This document shows, piece after piece, positions 32,724 to 42,230 of a stretch of 64,000 bases of DNA (position 1 is its first letter; the number at the start of each line of letters is the position of its first letter). Source of the DNA: Peribacillus simplex (GTDB lineage: Bacteria > Bacillota > Bacilli > Bacillales > DSM-1321); assembly GCF_030123325.1 (NCBI RefSeq), contig NZ_CP126106.1:2074001-2138000 (forward strand), in the 5' to 3' direction. The notes under the pieces were generated by a model that was not told where the DNA came from, did not search any database, and saw only the letters and a program-made list of their open reading frames with translations. Made by a program: the position numbers and the translations under genes.

Positions 32724-33999
32724 ATGAAGTTTAAAATGCAAGATAAACAAAATCAACTAATAGAAAGAATTTCCGATAATCACCTTGTTGTTGGAGTGGA
32801 TATTGCCCAACAATTACATGTGGCTAGAGCAGTGAATTTCCGTGGAATTGTAGTCGGAGATCCACTTGCATTTGAAAATAATGAAGATGGATTTGCTAGT
32901 ATTAAAATGGATGGATAAGCTTCAAAGATTAAATAAACTGGAGGCAGCCATCGTGGGAATGGAACCTACAGGCCATTACTGGATTAATCTTTCAAAATGG
33001 CTATTTAAACAAGGAATTGAGGTAGTAACAGTAAACCCTCACTTAGTAAAAAGGAATAAAGAAAACCGTGATAATACTCAGTCCAAAAGTGATAAGAAAG
33101 ATGCCCTGGTCATCGCTGATATGGTGAAGAACGGTTACTACGCCTTTGTCAGGAACACTTCAGAATCATTTGAAATACTTAGGGTCCTTATGTCTAACCG
33201 TGATGTGGTAGTTAAACGACTCGTTAGCACTATTAATCAATTAAACCGTTGGGTGGATATTGTCTTTCCCGAACTCAGGCAAGTATTTAAAGACATTACT
33301 GGTAAAGGGGCGATCGCCACACTTCGTTTATTTCCATCTCCAATGGAACTGCGTTCCCTGAAACCTCATGATGTTGTTTCAGGCTGGAAATCAATAATGA
33401 AGAGGCAGCCTGGATTAAAGAAAGCTCAATTACTTCTTCAGTTAGGTAGGAAATCTGTCGGCACAAGACAAGCACTTGAAGCGTATAAATTTCATTTGGA
33501 ACAATTATTAGAGGAGTATGATCTCGCAGTCTTACAACTCGAAAGAGTGGAACAAGAGGTTAAGGATGTATTAAAACAAATACCTTTTGCCAAGAAGCTT
33601 CTTGCCATTAAGGGAATTAGTGAAATTTCTTTAGCCGGAATATTAGGTGAAGCAGGAGATCTAAGTGGTTTTTCACACGGTAATTCTTTACTTCGGCACG
33701 CTGGGTTGCATCTGGCTGAAGCAAGCTCTGGAAAGTGGAAAGGCCAAATTGTCATTTCTAAGCGAGGGCGATCCAGGCTAAGGCGTTTCCTTTACTTAGC
33801 CACCATGAGCCTTGTGATGAATAACACGGAATTTCGAGCCATTCACACCCATAATGTTAAGGTGAAAAAAATGAAGAAAATGAAATCGAATATGAAATTG
33901 GTAGGTAAGCTAGCCAGGATATTTGTTGGATTAGCACGCAGAAACGAGTCTTATTGTGCAGATAAAGTTCAAACTATAAAAACTGAACTGGTTGCGTAG
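32724..33999 (+). pseudogene. IS1111-type transposase, frameshifted
   Basis: Frame one reads MKFKMQDKQNQLIERISDNH then VVGVDIAQQLHVARAVNFRG up to GFASI and stops near 32918. The rest, from about 32897, is in another frame (KWMDKLQRLNKLEAAIVGMEPTGHYW) to GKLARIFVGLARRNESY at the end. A one-base loss near 32895-32900 explains it. Otherwise it aligns throughout with the intact 424-aa transposases of this window. The DEDD and Ser residues are kept. Confidence 0.85.
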
Positions 34000-34059
34000 T
34001 TTTAAAGGGGGATTTTTAATAGGGTTCTCGAAGGGAACCTTCAAAAACTAATTTTCATA

Positions 34060-34330
34060 GACTTTTTCTTTTTACGAATGTTGGCTTATTCGTAGGATTT
34101 CAAATATGTACGGAGTACCAGATTTCTTGAACAAAAGGGCACCGACCCATCAGGTTAGCATAACTGGCCTCCACCCCTTGGATAGGCATGACGAAGGAAT
34201 GATAGGGCAATTGACCCGTTGAGACATGGGAGGGAAAGCCTCCAGGGGCGGCGTGGAGAATGTGCATTATATGGTAAAATGTGGAGTGTTGTACAACTCC
34301 TTTATTTCACTATGTCTTCACGAAATCTTC
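34060..34330 (+). ncRNA. Candidate bridge/seek RNA of IS-B1
   Basis: The long 3' end contains CAGGTTAGC (34151-34159), identical to the left junction (...GGCAGGTTAG plus the first IS base). TTGAAC (34127-34132) is complementary to GTTCTA of the right flank with one mismatch. GAGACATGGGAGGG and ACGAAGGAATG downstream are conserved in the other IS1111-type elements here. Confidence 0.5.
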
Positions 34331-34433
34331 ATGTCCTGAAATCACTCCATATAACCGTGAACTTAAATTCAAGGGTGATGAAATCCTGCGATTAAGCGAG
34401 TATTTGTGAGAAAATCGTATTAAACTGAGGGAG

Positions 34434-34557
34434 TTCTATAAGAAAATTATTCAACTCTTGGTCAATTGGCTCATTAAAACTAGAACATAAAGTGGTGAGT
34501 TTTGTTACAATTACTTACATTAACATAATAAGTTAAACAGCAGGAAGAGGGAATACA
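34434..34557. other. Spacer between IS-B1 and the EamA gene
   Basis: It starts with TTCTATAAG, the remainder of the split repeat copy. AGGAAGAGGG at 34542-34551 is the RBS of the next gene. No gene is seen. Confidence 0.4.
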
Positions 34558-35460
34558 ATGACAAATTTCATGTACATATTTTGCTTAATAGTATGGGGTC
34601 TTAATTTTATTGCGGTGAAAATTCAAGGAACACCAGTCAGTTTGGAATTATCATTAACATATCGTTTAGTTATGACAGCTTTTTTATTTTTAGTTCTTGT
34701 TTGGTTCCTTAAACCAAAGGGGAGACCACGAAGAAAGGATATCCCATTTATAACAGTGTTTGGTGTATGTAACTTTGCATTAAGTTATCTGTGCCTTTAT
34801 TACGCGACTAATTTGAGCTCTGCGGCAATTGTAACATTGATCTTTTCTTTAAAAGTGATACTGACTCCGATTGCTCTCCGTGTTTTTTTAAAAGAGAAAT
34901 TACATTCTCGCGTTTTACTTGGGGGAATATTAGGGGTATTTGGCGTATGTGTCATCATCTATCCGACCTTAAATAATTTTCAAGGGCTTACTGATTTAAA
35001 AGGAGTTATGATTGCTTTGTTAGGTACGATTCTTACAGCTATTGGTGATGCCAGTTCAGCAAGAAATGCTAAACTTAAGGTTGACCCTATCTATGCTAAT
35101 GCTATTGGTTTTACAGTGGGCAGTGTTTTAATGGGGACAATTGTACTGTTTCAAGGACAAAAAATTATACTCCCAACAACAGTTACATATTTATCTGCTT
35201 TGCTATATTTAACTTTGATTGCTTCTTTTATGGCTTGGCTATTTTATTTAAAACTTGTAGAAAAAATTGGAGGAGCAAAAAGTGGGTATATGGTAGCGTT
35301 ATTTCCAGCGATTGGAGGGGTCGCTTCTGTTTTAATTGGTGAATCAACTCTATCAGTTTTTTTGGTAGTAGGTTGCCTATCTAGCTGTATTGGAGCTGCA
35401 ATTGCTTTAGGGTTTGGAATTCGTGGTCAGAATGGTAAGCTTCCTGTAAATGTTAATTAA
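34558..35460 (+). CDS. EamA-family (DMT) transporter (300 aa)
   Basis: Drug/metabolite transporter with ten hydrophobic helices arranged as two EamA repeats. The first covers residues ~3-135 (FMYIFCLIVWGLNFIAVKIQ ... VFGVCVIIYPTLN). The second covers ~145-290, including AIGDASSARNAK and LFPAIGGVASVLIGE. Such proteins export amino acids, nucleosides or drugs; the substrate cannot be told. RBS GGAAGAGGG. Monocistronic and followed by a modular repeat that carries its terminator. Confidence 0.88.
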   Translation: MTNFMYIFCLIVWGLNFIAVKIQGTPVSLELSLTYRLVMTAFLFLVLVWFLKPKGRPRRKDIPFITVFGVCNFALSYLCLYYATNLSSAAIVTLIFSLKVILTPIALRVFLKEKLHSRVLLGGILGVFGVCVIIYPTLNNFQGLTDLKGVMIALLGTILTAIGDASSARNAKLKVDPIYANAIGFTVGSVLMGTIVLFQGQKIILPTTVTYLSALLYLTLIASFMAWLFYLKLVEKIGGAKSGYMVALFPAIGGVASVLIGESTLSVFLVVGCLSSCIGAAIALGFGIRGQNGKLPVNVN

Positions 35461-35488
35461 GAATGGACTTCTTTAATAAAGCTTTTTA

Positions 35489-35562
35489 GCTAACAGGTTT
35501 ACTTCAAAATCAGGAGCTGATCAGCAGCTCCTTTTTGAATGGAACTATCGGGGCAGGTTAGT
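35489..35562 (+). repeat. Modular repeat, AGGAGCTG hairpin class
   Basis: AGCTAACAGGTTTACTTC, hairpin AGGAGCTGATCAGCAGCTCCT with T5, then GGAACTATCGGGGCAGGTTAGT. This is a palindromic stem different from the GAGCTGTC class. Confidence 0.8.
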
Positions 35563-35735
35563 GGATTTGCATACTAAAAGTGTAACTATTTAAACAAGAA
35601 TTTGTTCTAAACCATATTGACACGTTTTGTGTATTATAGGTATAGTACATCTATAATGTGTATGAACTACTTAGTACATACACCGGAAATCAGAGGAACA
35701 ATAGGAGTTGGTTGGATGAATAGGGAGGTGCTTTT

Positions 35736-36347
35736 TTGAAGGAGAACCAAGAATATAGAGTGCATTGGAAGTTTGTTACCTTTACATTAATAGTTGGTTT
35801 AATTGTTGCAATTTTTTCAGTTATTTCTGATAATTTAACATTTTTAGGTGACGGTATAACAGTTCTTGAATTCGTCATTTCGTATTTAGCGGTAATGATT
35901 AATTCTTTACCAATGTGGTTTATTGTAGCAATGCTTGTTGGCTATTTATTTGCGAGGAACATTAAGAAGGCTGCATTACTTGGGGCCATTTATACAATCA
36001 CTGCAATTACGTTTTATTTCGTGATTAGATATTTTTATATAGATGTACCAGTAACAGTAACGATATCATTTAAAGAACTGGCGATCTCATATGTGAACTG
36101 GTATGGGGCGTCAATCATTGGTGGTATCTCTGGTGGAATTGTAGGGTTTTTAATAAAAAAAACACCTTATGTACTACTGATTTTACCTGGAGGGTTAATC
36201 TTGCAGTTGTTTGTATATGGTACAAGTAGCTGGAGTGACATCGTTGGTATTGCACAAAATGTTACCTTTTGTCTAATGATTGTAAGTATTTTTATTTATT
36301 TAGTGATTGTGAAGAGAAATGATAGAAGTCAATATTTTGGAATGTGA
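35736..36347 (+). CDS. Polytopic membrane protein (203 aa), unknown family
   Basis: TTG start set by GGGAGGTG seven bases upstream. Six probable membrane helices: ~10-30, 42-60, 62-82, 85-104, 124-148 (GGISGGIVGFLIKKTPYVLL) and 175-193. The second half contains glycine-rich GASIIGGISGGIVGF. I do not recognise a family; it could be a small transporter-like or sensor protein. It lies between a modular repeat and an IS110 element. Confidence 0.65.
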   Translation: MKENQEYRVHWKFVTFTLIVGLIVAIFSVISDNLTFLGDGITVLEFVISYLAVMINSLPMWFIVAMLVGYLFARNIKKAALLGAIYTITAITFYFVIRYFYIDVPVTVTISFKELAISYVNWYGASIIGGISGGIVGFLIKKTPYVLLILPGGLILQLFVYGTSSWSDIVGIAQNVTFCLMIVSIFIYLVIVKRNDRSQYFGM

Positions 36348-36487
36348 AGTGATGTAGTTAAACTACCATGAAAATAGACTTCTGGAATTTTGGGGAAAAG
36401 GCAATACTTAAAAAGACGCAGCTCATTGTTTTTTAAAAAAGGGGAGAGCGCCTAATTTACTGATTTATTGTAGGTAAGTGGACTGGA

Positions 36488-37711
36488 TTAAGATGCTTCA
36501 GGTTCTTGTAATGTAACTGTGTATCCTAAACTTTCAAGTCTTCTTAGTGAATGCCGAAAAATTGATTGTTGTCTCTGCTTATCAAAGTAGTCTTCGCCTA
36601 AGTCTACATACATTTCTTTTCGAGTTAAGAGATAATAGGAGATACGTAACATGGCATGAGCGACTACTATTCCTGCTCGTTTCTTACCTTTTCGTGATGC
36701 TGTACGCCTATACAGTGCTCCGTGATAGTTTTTAGATCCTCTTACAGAATGAGCTGCTTCTGTTAATGCTGATCTCAAGTACTTGTTTCCTTTTTTTGTT
36801 TTAGCCGATTTTCTTTTTCCCGCACTTTCGTTATGCCCAGGAACTAGTCCTGCCCAAGAACACATATGAGCTGCACTTGGGAACTGTTTCTTAATATCAG
36901 TCCCAATTTCAGATAAAATTTGCTCAGCCATTCTTGTAGCTATACCAGGAATAGAGTCTAATCGTTCCACATCTTCTTGATAGGAGATTACTCTTTCCTC
37001 GACCTCTTGGTCGAGCATCTCGATTTGCTCTGTTAAAAAATCAATATGCTTTAAAATGGTTTTTAACATGAGGCGTTGATGCGAATTGATATAACCTTTA
37101 AGGGCTAGTTCTAGTTCATCTTTCTTCTTTTTCATTGTGCGTCGAGCAAAGTTTGCTAGTTTTTCAGGATTTTCTTCACCTTCGGCAATTGCGTTAAGCA
37201 TGTCTCGAGCCGAAACACCCATAACGTCTGACACCACAGAACCTAGCTTAATATTTGCGCCCTCTAACACTTTTTGGATGCGATTATGTTGTCTAGCACG
37301 TTCTTCAATGATACTTCTACGGTACTGAACTAGTTCACGTAGTTCCCGTTGATTTCGATCTGGAATGTAACTAGCTTTTAGGAGTCCATGACGAAGAAGT
37401 TTGGCAATCCATTCTGCATCTTTAACATCTGTTTTACGCCCTGGCACTGCTTTCATATGTTGAGCATTCACAACTAAAAACTCAATCTCTTCAGCTTCTA
37501 ATAAATTAACAATAGGTTTCCAATATACACTGGTACTCTCCATGGCAACATGTGTACAGTTATTCTGTTTAATCCAATCCACTAACTGTATTAGAAAAAC
37601 AGTTTTTGTTGAAAACGTTTGAATCTCCTTTCCTTCTGGTGTCATAATACATGCAGTAATATTGTCCTTATGGACATCCATACCACACGCTCTTTCAATG
37701 ACTACTTCCAT
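36488..37711 (-). CDS. IS110-family transposase (407 aa)
   Basis: Starts MEVVIERACGMDVHKDNITA (RBS GAAAGGATG); the longer ATG 37759 lacks an SD. DEDD residues are in GMDVHKD, VAMESTSVYWKP and GRKTDVKDAEWIAKLL. The C-terminal Ser region is SIPGIATRMAEQILSEIGTD, GLVPGHNESAGKRKSAKT, and NKYLRSALTEAAHSV. It is intact. It is only distantly related to the MEAMIERCAGLDVHQ transposases at 48 and 61 kb, with which it shares the GRKTDVKDAEW motif. Confidence 0.93.
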   Translation of the reverse strand: MEVVIERACGMDVHKDNITACIMTPEGKEIQTFSTKTVFLIQLVDWIKQNNCTHVAMESTSVYWKPIVNLLEAEEIEFLVVNAQHMKAVPGRKTDVKDAEWIAKLLRHGLLKASYIPDRNQRELRELVQYRRSIIEERARQHNRIQKVLEGANIKLGSVVSDVMGVSARDMLNAIAEGEENPEKLANFARRTMKKKKDELELALKGYINSHQRLMLKTILKHIDFLTEQIEMLDQEVEERVISYQEDVERLDSIPGIATRMAEQILSEIGTDIKKQFPSAAHMCSWAGLVPGHNESAGKRKSAKTKKGNKYLRSALTEAAHSVRGSKNYHGALYRRTASRKGKKRAGIVVAHAMLRISYYLLTRKEMYVDLGEDYFDKQRQQSIFRHSLRRLESLGYTVTLQEPEAS

Positions 37712-37714
37712 TGA

Positions 37715-37965
37715 AAACATCCTTTCTACGGCTCTCAATATAATTGGAGGCTGGTGCAAAAACCAGAATAGGATTAATCTACCATGTGTGCTTCCCGTAA
37801 GGGAGCGACAGTCAGTGGTGCACCTTGGTCGTTGGAGTCAGACTAACGGATGGGCTCTAACGCACCATAGTTCATCGACCTTCCTCTCCCAGCCGTAGAA
37901 TCAGTATTGACCGTTCTGAACCATTTTCATTCTCTGTGGTGAAGCGCTGATTTTTGCGCTTCATG
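37715..37965 (-). ncRNA. Candidate bridge/seek RNA of IS-C
   Basis: On the + strand CTAACGGATG (37843-37852) matches the flank CTAACGGGTG (37971-37980) except for one base, which pairs as G-U in RNA. AGTTCAT (37869-37875) pairs with the other repeat side, with a wobble at the actual flank AGTTTA. The two lie 16 bases apart. Confidence 0.45.
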
Positions 37966-37970
37966 GATGG

Positions 37971-38047
37971 CTAACGGGTGCTTTACTTTAATAAGGAAGG
38001 ATGCTAAGGAAGCCTTTTTCTTATAGCACTAACGGGGCAGGTTAGTT
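37971..38047 (+). repeat. Modular repeat, remainder after IS-C
   Basis: CTAACGGGTGCTTTAC, hairpin GGATGCTAAGGAAGCC with T5, then GCACTAACGGGGCAGGTTAGTT. Its missing left end is TTAAACT at 36358-36364. Confidence 0.8.
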
Positions 38048-38121
38048 CCATTAGAGGAATCAAATAATTAGAATAGAAATAGTAAATAAACGCAATAAGA
38101 AACCTTCAGGGGAGGAAAATA

Positions 38122-38742
38122 GTGAATAATTCTTGGAATAGAGTAGTATATAGAATCTGGTCTCCATTTTATGATAGAATTTTTAATTCCGGTGTTTTCT
38201 TAAAAGCTCGAAGACAAATATTTCAGGAGATACCTTTTAATAGTGGTCAAAAAGTTTTATTTGTTGGTGTAGGAACAGGTGCCGATTTGGAGTTAATTAA
38301 TTCATCGGATTTGAATATAATTGCAATTGATTTTTCACCTGATATGCTAAATCGGGCAAGGGGAAAATTTAAGAACTCCTCTATTAAGTTCTTAGAAATG
38401 GATGCTCAAAACATGGAGTTTAAAAATGAAACATTTGATTATGTAGTTGCCAGTCTAATTCTTTCCGTTGTACCTGATGCAGATAAGTGCATCACAGAAA
38501 TATCGAGGGTGTTAAAAAAAGAAGGGAAAATACTCATATTTGATAAATTCGTATCTAAAGATAAATTATCTTTTCCAAAAAAACTTCTTAGGCCACTAAT
38601 TAAAGCATTAGGAACAGACATTGGATTGAATTTTGAAAAGCTGTTCAGTAATAATAATACACATTTAACGATAGATGAAGATAAATCTGTAATGATGAAT
38701 GGAATGTATAGAAAAATAATACTTAGTAAAAAAAATAGTTAA
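38122..38742 (+). CDS. Class I SAM-dependent methyltransferase (206 aa)
   Basis: The Rossmann methyltransferase shows KVLFVGVGTGADLELI (SAM site), IIAIDFSPDMLNRARGKF, FLEMDAQNMEF, and DYVVASLILSVVPDADKCI then EISRVLKKEGKILIFDKF. It resembles UbiE/PmtA-type small enzymes, possibly phospholipid or small-molecule methylation. GTG start with GGGGAGG 7 bases upstream. It is a single gene exactly bracketed by two modular repeats. Confidence 0.85.
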   Translation: MNNSWNRVVYRIWSPFYDRIFNSGVFLKARRQIFQEIPFNSGQKVLFVGVGTGADLELINSSDLNIIAIDFSPDMLNRARGKFKNSSIKFLEMDAQNMEFKNETFDYVVASLILSVVPDADKCITEISRVLKKEGKILIFDKFVSKDKLSFPKKLLRPLIKALGTDIGLNFEKLFSNNNTHLTIDEDKSVMMNGMYRKIILSKKNS

Positions 38743-38754
38743 TTGTGTTTCTTC

Positions 38755-38833
38755 AACTAACGGGTGCTTTACTTCAATAAGGGAGGTTGCTTAGGCAGCC
38801 TTTTTCTTATGGAACTAACGGGGCAGTTTAGTT
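38755..38833 (+). repeat. Modular repeat, GGTTGCTT hairpin class
   Basis: AACTAACGGGTGCTTTACTT, hairpin GGAGGTTGCTTAGGCAGCC with T5, right arm GGAACTAACGGGGCAGTTTAGTT. It begins 12 bases after the methyltransferase stop. Confidence 0.85.
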
Positions 38834-39003
38834 GAAGAAGATAACGGTTCAGGAATCCCAATAAATGGTGTATTATGTTAGCATTAGGAAGCAAAAATGG
38901 CTATAGAGAAGGTGGGGAATATAAGGATAGATTGATTATAAAAGAAGTATTTTCAGGATGTATGAGCTTCGTTTCGAAGTTTTCTTTATTTGGAGGTAAT
39001 TAA
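38834..39003. other. Leader of the lipoprotein gene
   Basis: It contains GGTGTATTATGTTAG (possible -10 TATTAT) and GGAGGTAATTAA as RBS. A GAGCTTCGTTTCGAAGTTTTC hairpin-like piece lies at 38962-38983. Confidence 0.4.
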
Positions 39004-39423
39004 ATGAGGAAAAGTCCCGTTTTATTAGTACTTATAATTTTTTCACTTTTAATAGGATGCAAAGAAACCGTAAGTATTAACCACAATTATAAGTTTTACG
39101 GTGAAGGAACACATTGGAAGGTAACTTTAAATTTTATAGGTAGAGGAAGTACATCTTCCCATTATGATGAACACCAAAAAGATTTTGTACTTGAATATAA
39201 AGGGGAATATTCGGAAATCTCCAATTCAATTGTAAACTATTCCTATAAGTCAAGTGGTGGGCAGGAAGGTGGGTCTGAAAGCCCTCCTGGTACAAAGTAT
39301 ATTCGAACGAATGAAGAAGGTAGTGGTGGTGATATACAAAGAAAAGAGGAAGTAATTAAGGTAATTGTTAAGTGGAATGGTAAAGAAGAAATTATACCTA
39401 TGAAAATACAAAATGATAAATAA
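39004..39423 (+). CDS. Putative lipoprotein (139 aa)
   Basis: A lipoprotein signal peptide of ~18 residues (MRKSPVLLVLIIFSLLIGC) ends in the lipobox L-I-G-C, giving a mature N-terminal Cys-19. The remainder is a beta-rich domain with HYDEHQKDFVLEYKG and a Gly/Ser-rich stretch (SSGGQEGGSESPPGTKY). It resembles uncharacterised short Bacillus lipoproteins. It is a single gene between modular repeats. Function unknown. Confidence 0.8.
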   Translation: MRKSPVLLVLIIFSLLIGCKETVSINHNYKFYGEGTHWKVTLNFIGRGSTSSHYDEHQKDFVLEYKGEYSEISNSIVNYSYKSSGGQEGGSESPPGTKYIRTNEEGSGGDIQRKEEVIKVIVKWNGKEEIIPMKIQNDK

Positions 39424-39441
39424 TAAGAGTGTTCCATATTG

Positions 39442-39521
39442 AACTACAGGTGCGTTAACTGAAGATCAGAGCTGTCTTTAAGGCAGCTCTTTCTTTATGC
39501 AACTGAAGGGGCAGGATAGTT
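39442..39521 (+). repeat. Modular repeat, complete, GAGCTGTC hairpin class
   Basis: AACTACAGGTGCGTTAACTG, hairpin AGAGCTGTC/AGGCAGCTCT with T-rich tail, right arm AACTGAAGGGGCAGGATAGTT. Confidence 0.85.
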
Positions 39522-39645
39522 TACTAAGGCATAACTATTGAGTTTAGCTAAAGGATAAGGAGTAAACAGAAATATGAGGTGAACCTTGTTGGCTCATAAT
39601 CCAATGGTTCATTACGTTCGGAAGAGACTTGAATAAAATATTAAT

Positions 39646-39672
39646 CTAAAAAAAAGCCCAAATTTGGACTTT
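39646..39672. terminator. Terminator of the phzF-like gene
   Basis: AAAAGCCCAAATTTGGACTTT hairpin. On the minus strand it is followed by a T run. Confidence 0.6.
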
Positions 39673-39678
39673 CTTATG

Positions 39679-40545
39679 TTAATACCATTCTCCTTTTGCT
39701 ATTAAAAATACTTTACCCCCTACAAGGATTTGAATGGAATTTTGGGAATTTTCAGCTTGTATATTTAAAATAGATGGTCTTCCCATTTGAAATCCTTGTT
39801 CAACTCTGTACACTATATTTTCACTTTCAAAAAAGTTATGTGCGATAAGGTATCCAGCAAGATTTCCGTTTGCACTTCCAGTCGCAGGATCTTCAGGGAA
39901 TCCTGTGTCATCTAAAAATACTCTTACATTTAAATCACTTTCTTTTAGTTTGGTTTCAGGAGTAAAGACAAGGATATTTGCTTTTATAACGTTATCAATG
40001 AAATTTTGATAATTATTATGATTGATCTTGCAACGATTTACAGCATCCAATGAACAAAGAGGAACAATTACTGCTGGTAATCCAGTTGATACAATTTGAA
40101 TTGGATAACGGGAATCAATATCTTCATTTGGTATCTGTAATATTTCGGTGAAAATATCTTGATCAGGAATAATCATTCCTAATTCGGGTGGGTTTTGCTT
40201 CATTATTAATTGTTCACCTTCAATATTTACAGGTATTTGTCCTACTTTAAGGTTTAGAGTTATTTGTTTACTTTCATTGTTTTCTAAAACTTTCTGAATG
40301 ATAAATGCTGTTCCTAATGTTGGATGACCAGCAAAAGGAACCTCTACATCAGGAGTAAATATTCGAACATCGTACCCTCCGTTGTCTTGTTTGCCAGATA
40401 AAATAAATGTTGTTTCATTAAAGTTTATCTCTCTTGCAATCTTTTGCATTTCTTCAGTAGATATTGTTCTCGAGGGAATAAGTACAGCTAATTGGTTACC
40501 TTGATATTTTTCTTCTGCGAATACATCAACAATATAAAAATCCAT
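39679..40545 (-). CDS. PhzF-family isomerase-like protein (288 aa)
   Basis: Diaminopimelate-epimerase-like fold, two halves. It has VDVFAEEKYQGNQLAVL at the start, the catalytic Glu in EINFNETTFIL, VPFAGHPTLGTAF, and DPATGSANGNLAGYL near the end. All are PhzF hallmarks. Despite the name, most members outside phenazine clusters have unknown substrates, and no phenazine genes are nearby. RBS TTAGGAG lies before ATG 40545. It is a single gene. Confidence 0.92.
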   Translation of the reverse strand: MDFYIVDVFAEEKYQGNQLAVLIPSRTISTEEMQKIAREINFNETTFILSGKQDNGGYDVRIFTPDVEVPFAGHPTLGTAFIIQKVLENNESKQITLNLKVGQIPVNIEGEQLIMKQNPPELGMIIPDQDIFTEILQIPNEDIDSRYPIQIVSTGLPAVIVPLCSLDAVNRCKINHNNYQNFIDNVIKANILVFTPETKLKESDLNVRVFLDDTGFPEDPATGSANGNLAGYLIAHNFFESENIVYRVEQGFQMGRPSILNIQAENSQNSIQILVGGKVFLIAKGEWY

Positions 40546-40590
40546 AAATATTACAACTCCTAATTTTTATTTTTAGAATATTATATCATT

Positions 40591-40612
40591 TCTTATGGAA
40601 CTAACGGGGCAG
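40591..40612 (+). repeat. Modular repeat, right arm cut by an IS
   Basis: TCTTATGGAACTAACGGGGCAG ends at 40612; TTTAGTTTAATAAG resumes at 42372. The cut is one step earlier in the arm (after GGGGCAG) than in IS-B1. Confidence 0.8.
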
Positions 40613-40720
40613 CATTCCTGTTAGAAGGATGTTCGAGGTCTTGAAAGAAAAAGAGCCCTCTTGTATGATGCATGAGTGTCAACGACCATTGACCCAGCAT
40701 CAAACAAGGAGGACTTCTCT

Positions 40721-41998
40721 ATGCAGTTTAAATGGAATGAAAAAATTAATCAAGTTATTGAAAATACACTCGTTGTTGGTATGGATATTGCCAAGCGTGT
40801 TCATTACGCTTGTTTTGTTGATGAACGAGGGCGCGTGATAGAAAAAGCCTTCGCAGTACATCAATCAAAAGAGGGCTTTGAACACCTGTATGAAAAGATT
40901 CGTCAAACGATGAAGGAAGCTAAGAAAACAGAAGTAATTGTTGGAATTGAGCCAACAGGCCACTACTGGATGAACTTAGCTAATTTCTTAGATCATTACG
41001 GCATACCACTAGTCATGGTGAATCCAATGCATGTCAAACGATCGAAGGAACTGGAAGATAATTTACCGACAAAGAACGATAAAAAAGATGCATTAGTCAT
41101 CGCTCGTTTATTGAAAGATGGGCGTTTTAGCTATCCACGTTTATTAAAAGAAGTAGAAGCAGAACTTCGTATCGGATCTACTCTTCGTTCAAAGTTAACG
41201 GAAGATTTAGCGAGTATTAAAAACCGGATCATTCGTTGGCTTGATCGTTATTTTCCCGAGTTTACTCAAGTCTTTCCGGCTTTCGGAAAGATGGCTCTAG
41301 CTACATTGGAAATGACTCCGTTGCCACAGGATATCGATGGAAAAAGTGCTGAGGAGCTTGTCTTTCTTTACCGTAAGGTAAAGGGAATGAGAGCCCCACA
41401 GCTACCAAAAGAAAAGCTACTCATTGAAGCAGCGACGAACTCAATTGGACTGACAGAAGGGACACAGATGGCCCGACATGAAATTGCCACGCTCCTGCGT
41501 CAGTATCGCTTACTAGAAAACGAAATTGAATCTGTGAATAGTCAATTATCCGAAATGGCCCAAACAACTATGGAATATGAGCTGCTGGCTTCAGTTCCTG
41601 GATTAGGAGATGCGACCATTGTTGATTTGCTTTCAGAAGTTGGAAGCTTTTCACTTTATGAAAATCCACGCCAATTTATTAAACTAGCGGGATTAACATT
41701 ACGGGAAAACTCATCTGGTCAACATAAGGGACAAAAACATATCTCCAAACGAGGAAGAAAGCGACTTAGATATATTCTTTTCAAAGTAATAGTACCACTC
41801 ATTCGTCACAACGAGGGGTTTAAACAGCTTCATGAATATTACACAACACGCCAACAAAATCCCTTACGCGGAAAGCAATCGATGGTGGTACTCTGTGGTA
41901 AATTGTTGAAAGTATTGCATGGTATTTGTAAAAAGAAAGTCCATTTTAATGAGCAGAATATGATGAAGGATCTCTACTGCCTCTCAGAGGCAGCGTAA
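40721..41998 (+). CDS. IS1111/IS110-family transposase (425 aa)
   Basis: Starts at ATG 40721 with AAGGAGG 8 bases upstream (an upstream in-frame ATG at 40676 lacks an SD). DEDD residues are in VVGMDIAKRVHYACF, VGIEPTGHYWMN and TKNDKKDALVIARLL. The C-terminal region is SVPGLGDATIVDLLSEVGSF, AGLTLRENSSGQHKGQKHI and SKRGRKRLRYILFK. It is intact. Homologous to, but well diverged from, the 424-aa IS-B transposases. Confidence 0.93.
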   Translation: MQFKWNEKINQVIENTLVVGMDIAKRVHYACFVDERGRVIEKAFAVHQSKEGFEHLYEKIRQTMKEAKKTEVIVGIEPTGHYWMNLANFLDHYGIPLVMVNPMHVKRSKELEDNLPTKNDKKDALVIARLLKDGRFSYPRLLKEVEAELRIGSTLRSKLTEDLASIKNRIIRWLDRYFPEFTQVFPAFGKMALATLEMTPLPQDIDGKSAEELVFLYRKVKGMRAPQLPKEKLLIEAATNSIGLTEGTQMARHEIATLLRQYRLLENEIESVNSQLSEMAQTTMEYELLASVPGLGDATIVDLLSEVGSFSLYENPRQFIKLAGLTLRENSSGQHKGQKHISKRGRKRLRYILFKVIVPLIRHNEGFKQLHEYYTTRQQNPLRGKQSMVVLCGKLLKVLHGICKKKVHFNEQNMMKDLYCLSEAA

Positions 41999-41999
41999 G

Positions 42000-42230
42000 C
42001 ATTTCTAACTATCGATTTATAACAAGAAGGATGACACGGAGAAGCCAGCAACATTACTAAACTAAGACCAAGAGTCCCCGGGGCAGCTTAGCAGGCCTCT
42101 GCCTTATGAATAGACCGAACGAAGGAATGTAAGCGCAAATGACGCTAAGAGACATGGGAGGGTACGTCATCATAAGTTTCGCAGAGATCTATAGTGCATC
42201 ACATAGTGGAGAAAATAGCTAATGATTTCC
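42000..42230 (+). ncRNA. Candidate bridge/seek RNA of IS-D
   Basis: CGGGGCAG (42079-42086) equals the last 8 bases of the left flank (40605-40612). ACTAAACT (42056-42063), 15 bases upstream, is the exact reverse complement of the right flank AGTTTAGT (42370-42377). GAACGAAGGAATG and GAGACATGGGAGGG downstream are shared with the IS-B 3' ends. Confidence 0.6.

Larger units (their letters stand above)
32620..34433 (+). mobile_element. IS1111-group element (IS-B1) with broken transposase, 1.81 kb
   Basis: It begins CATTCCTGTAG right after ...GCAGGTTAG and ends ...CTGAGGGAG before TTCTATAAG. AG is common to both junctions. The 5' noncoding part is short (~100 bp) and the 3' part long (~430 bp). 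Ends and protein are related to the two identical elements at 51801 and 58729. Confidence 0.82.
36365..37970 (-). mobile_element. IS110-group element (IS-C), 1.61 kb
   Basis: It interrupts a repeat: TTAAACT on the left (to 36364) and CTAACGGGTGCTTTAC from 37971. CT is present at both junctions. The ends are ACCATG... and ...TCATGGATGG. The long noncoding end (~260 bp) lies 5' of the transposase. It is the sole member of its kind in the window. Confidence 0.8.

Noticed and set aside
32866..33010. Programmed frameshift in the IS-B1 transposase
   Set aside because: No slippery heptamer was found at the junction, and the two intact relatives encode the protein in one frame. A plain one-base loss is simpler.
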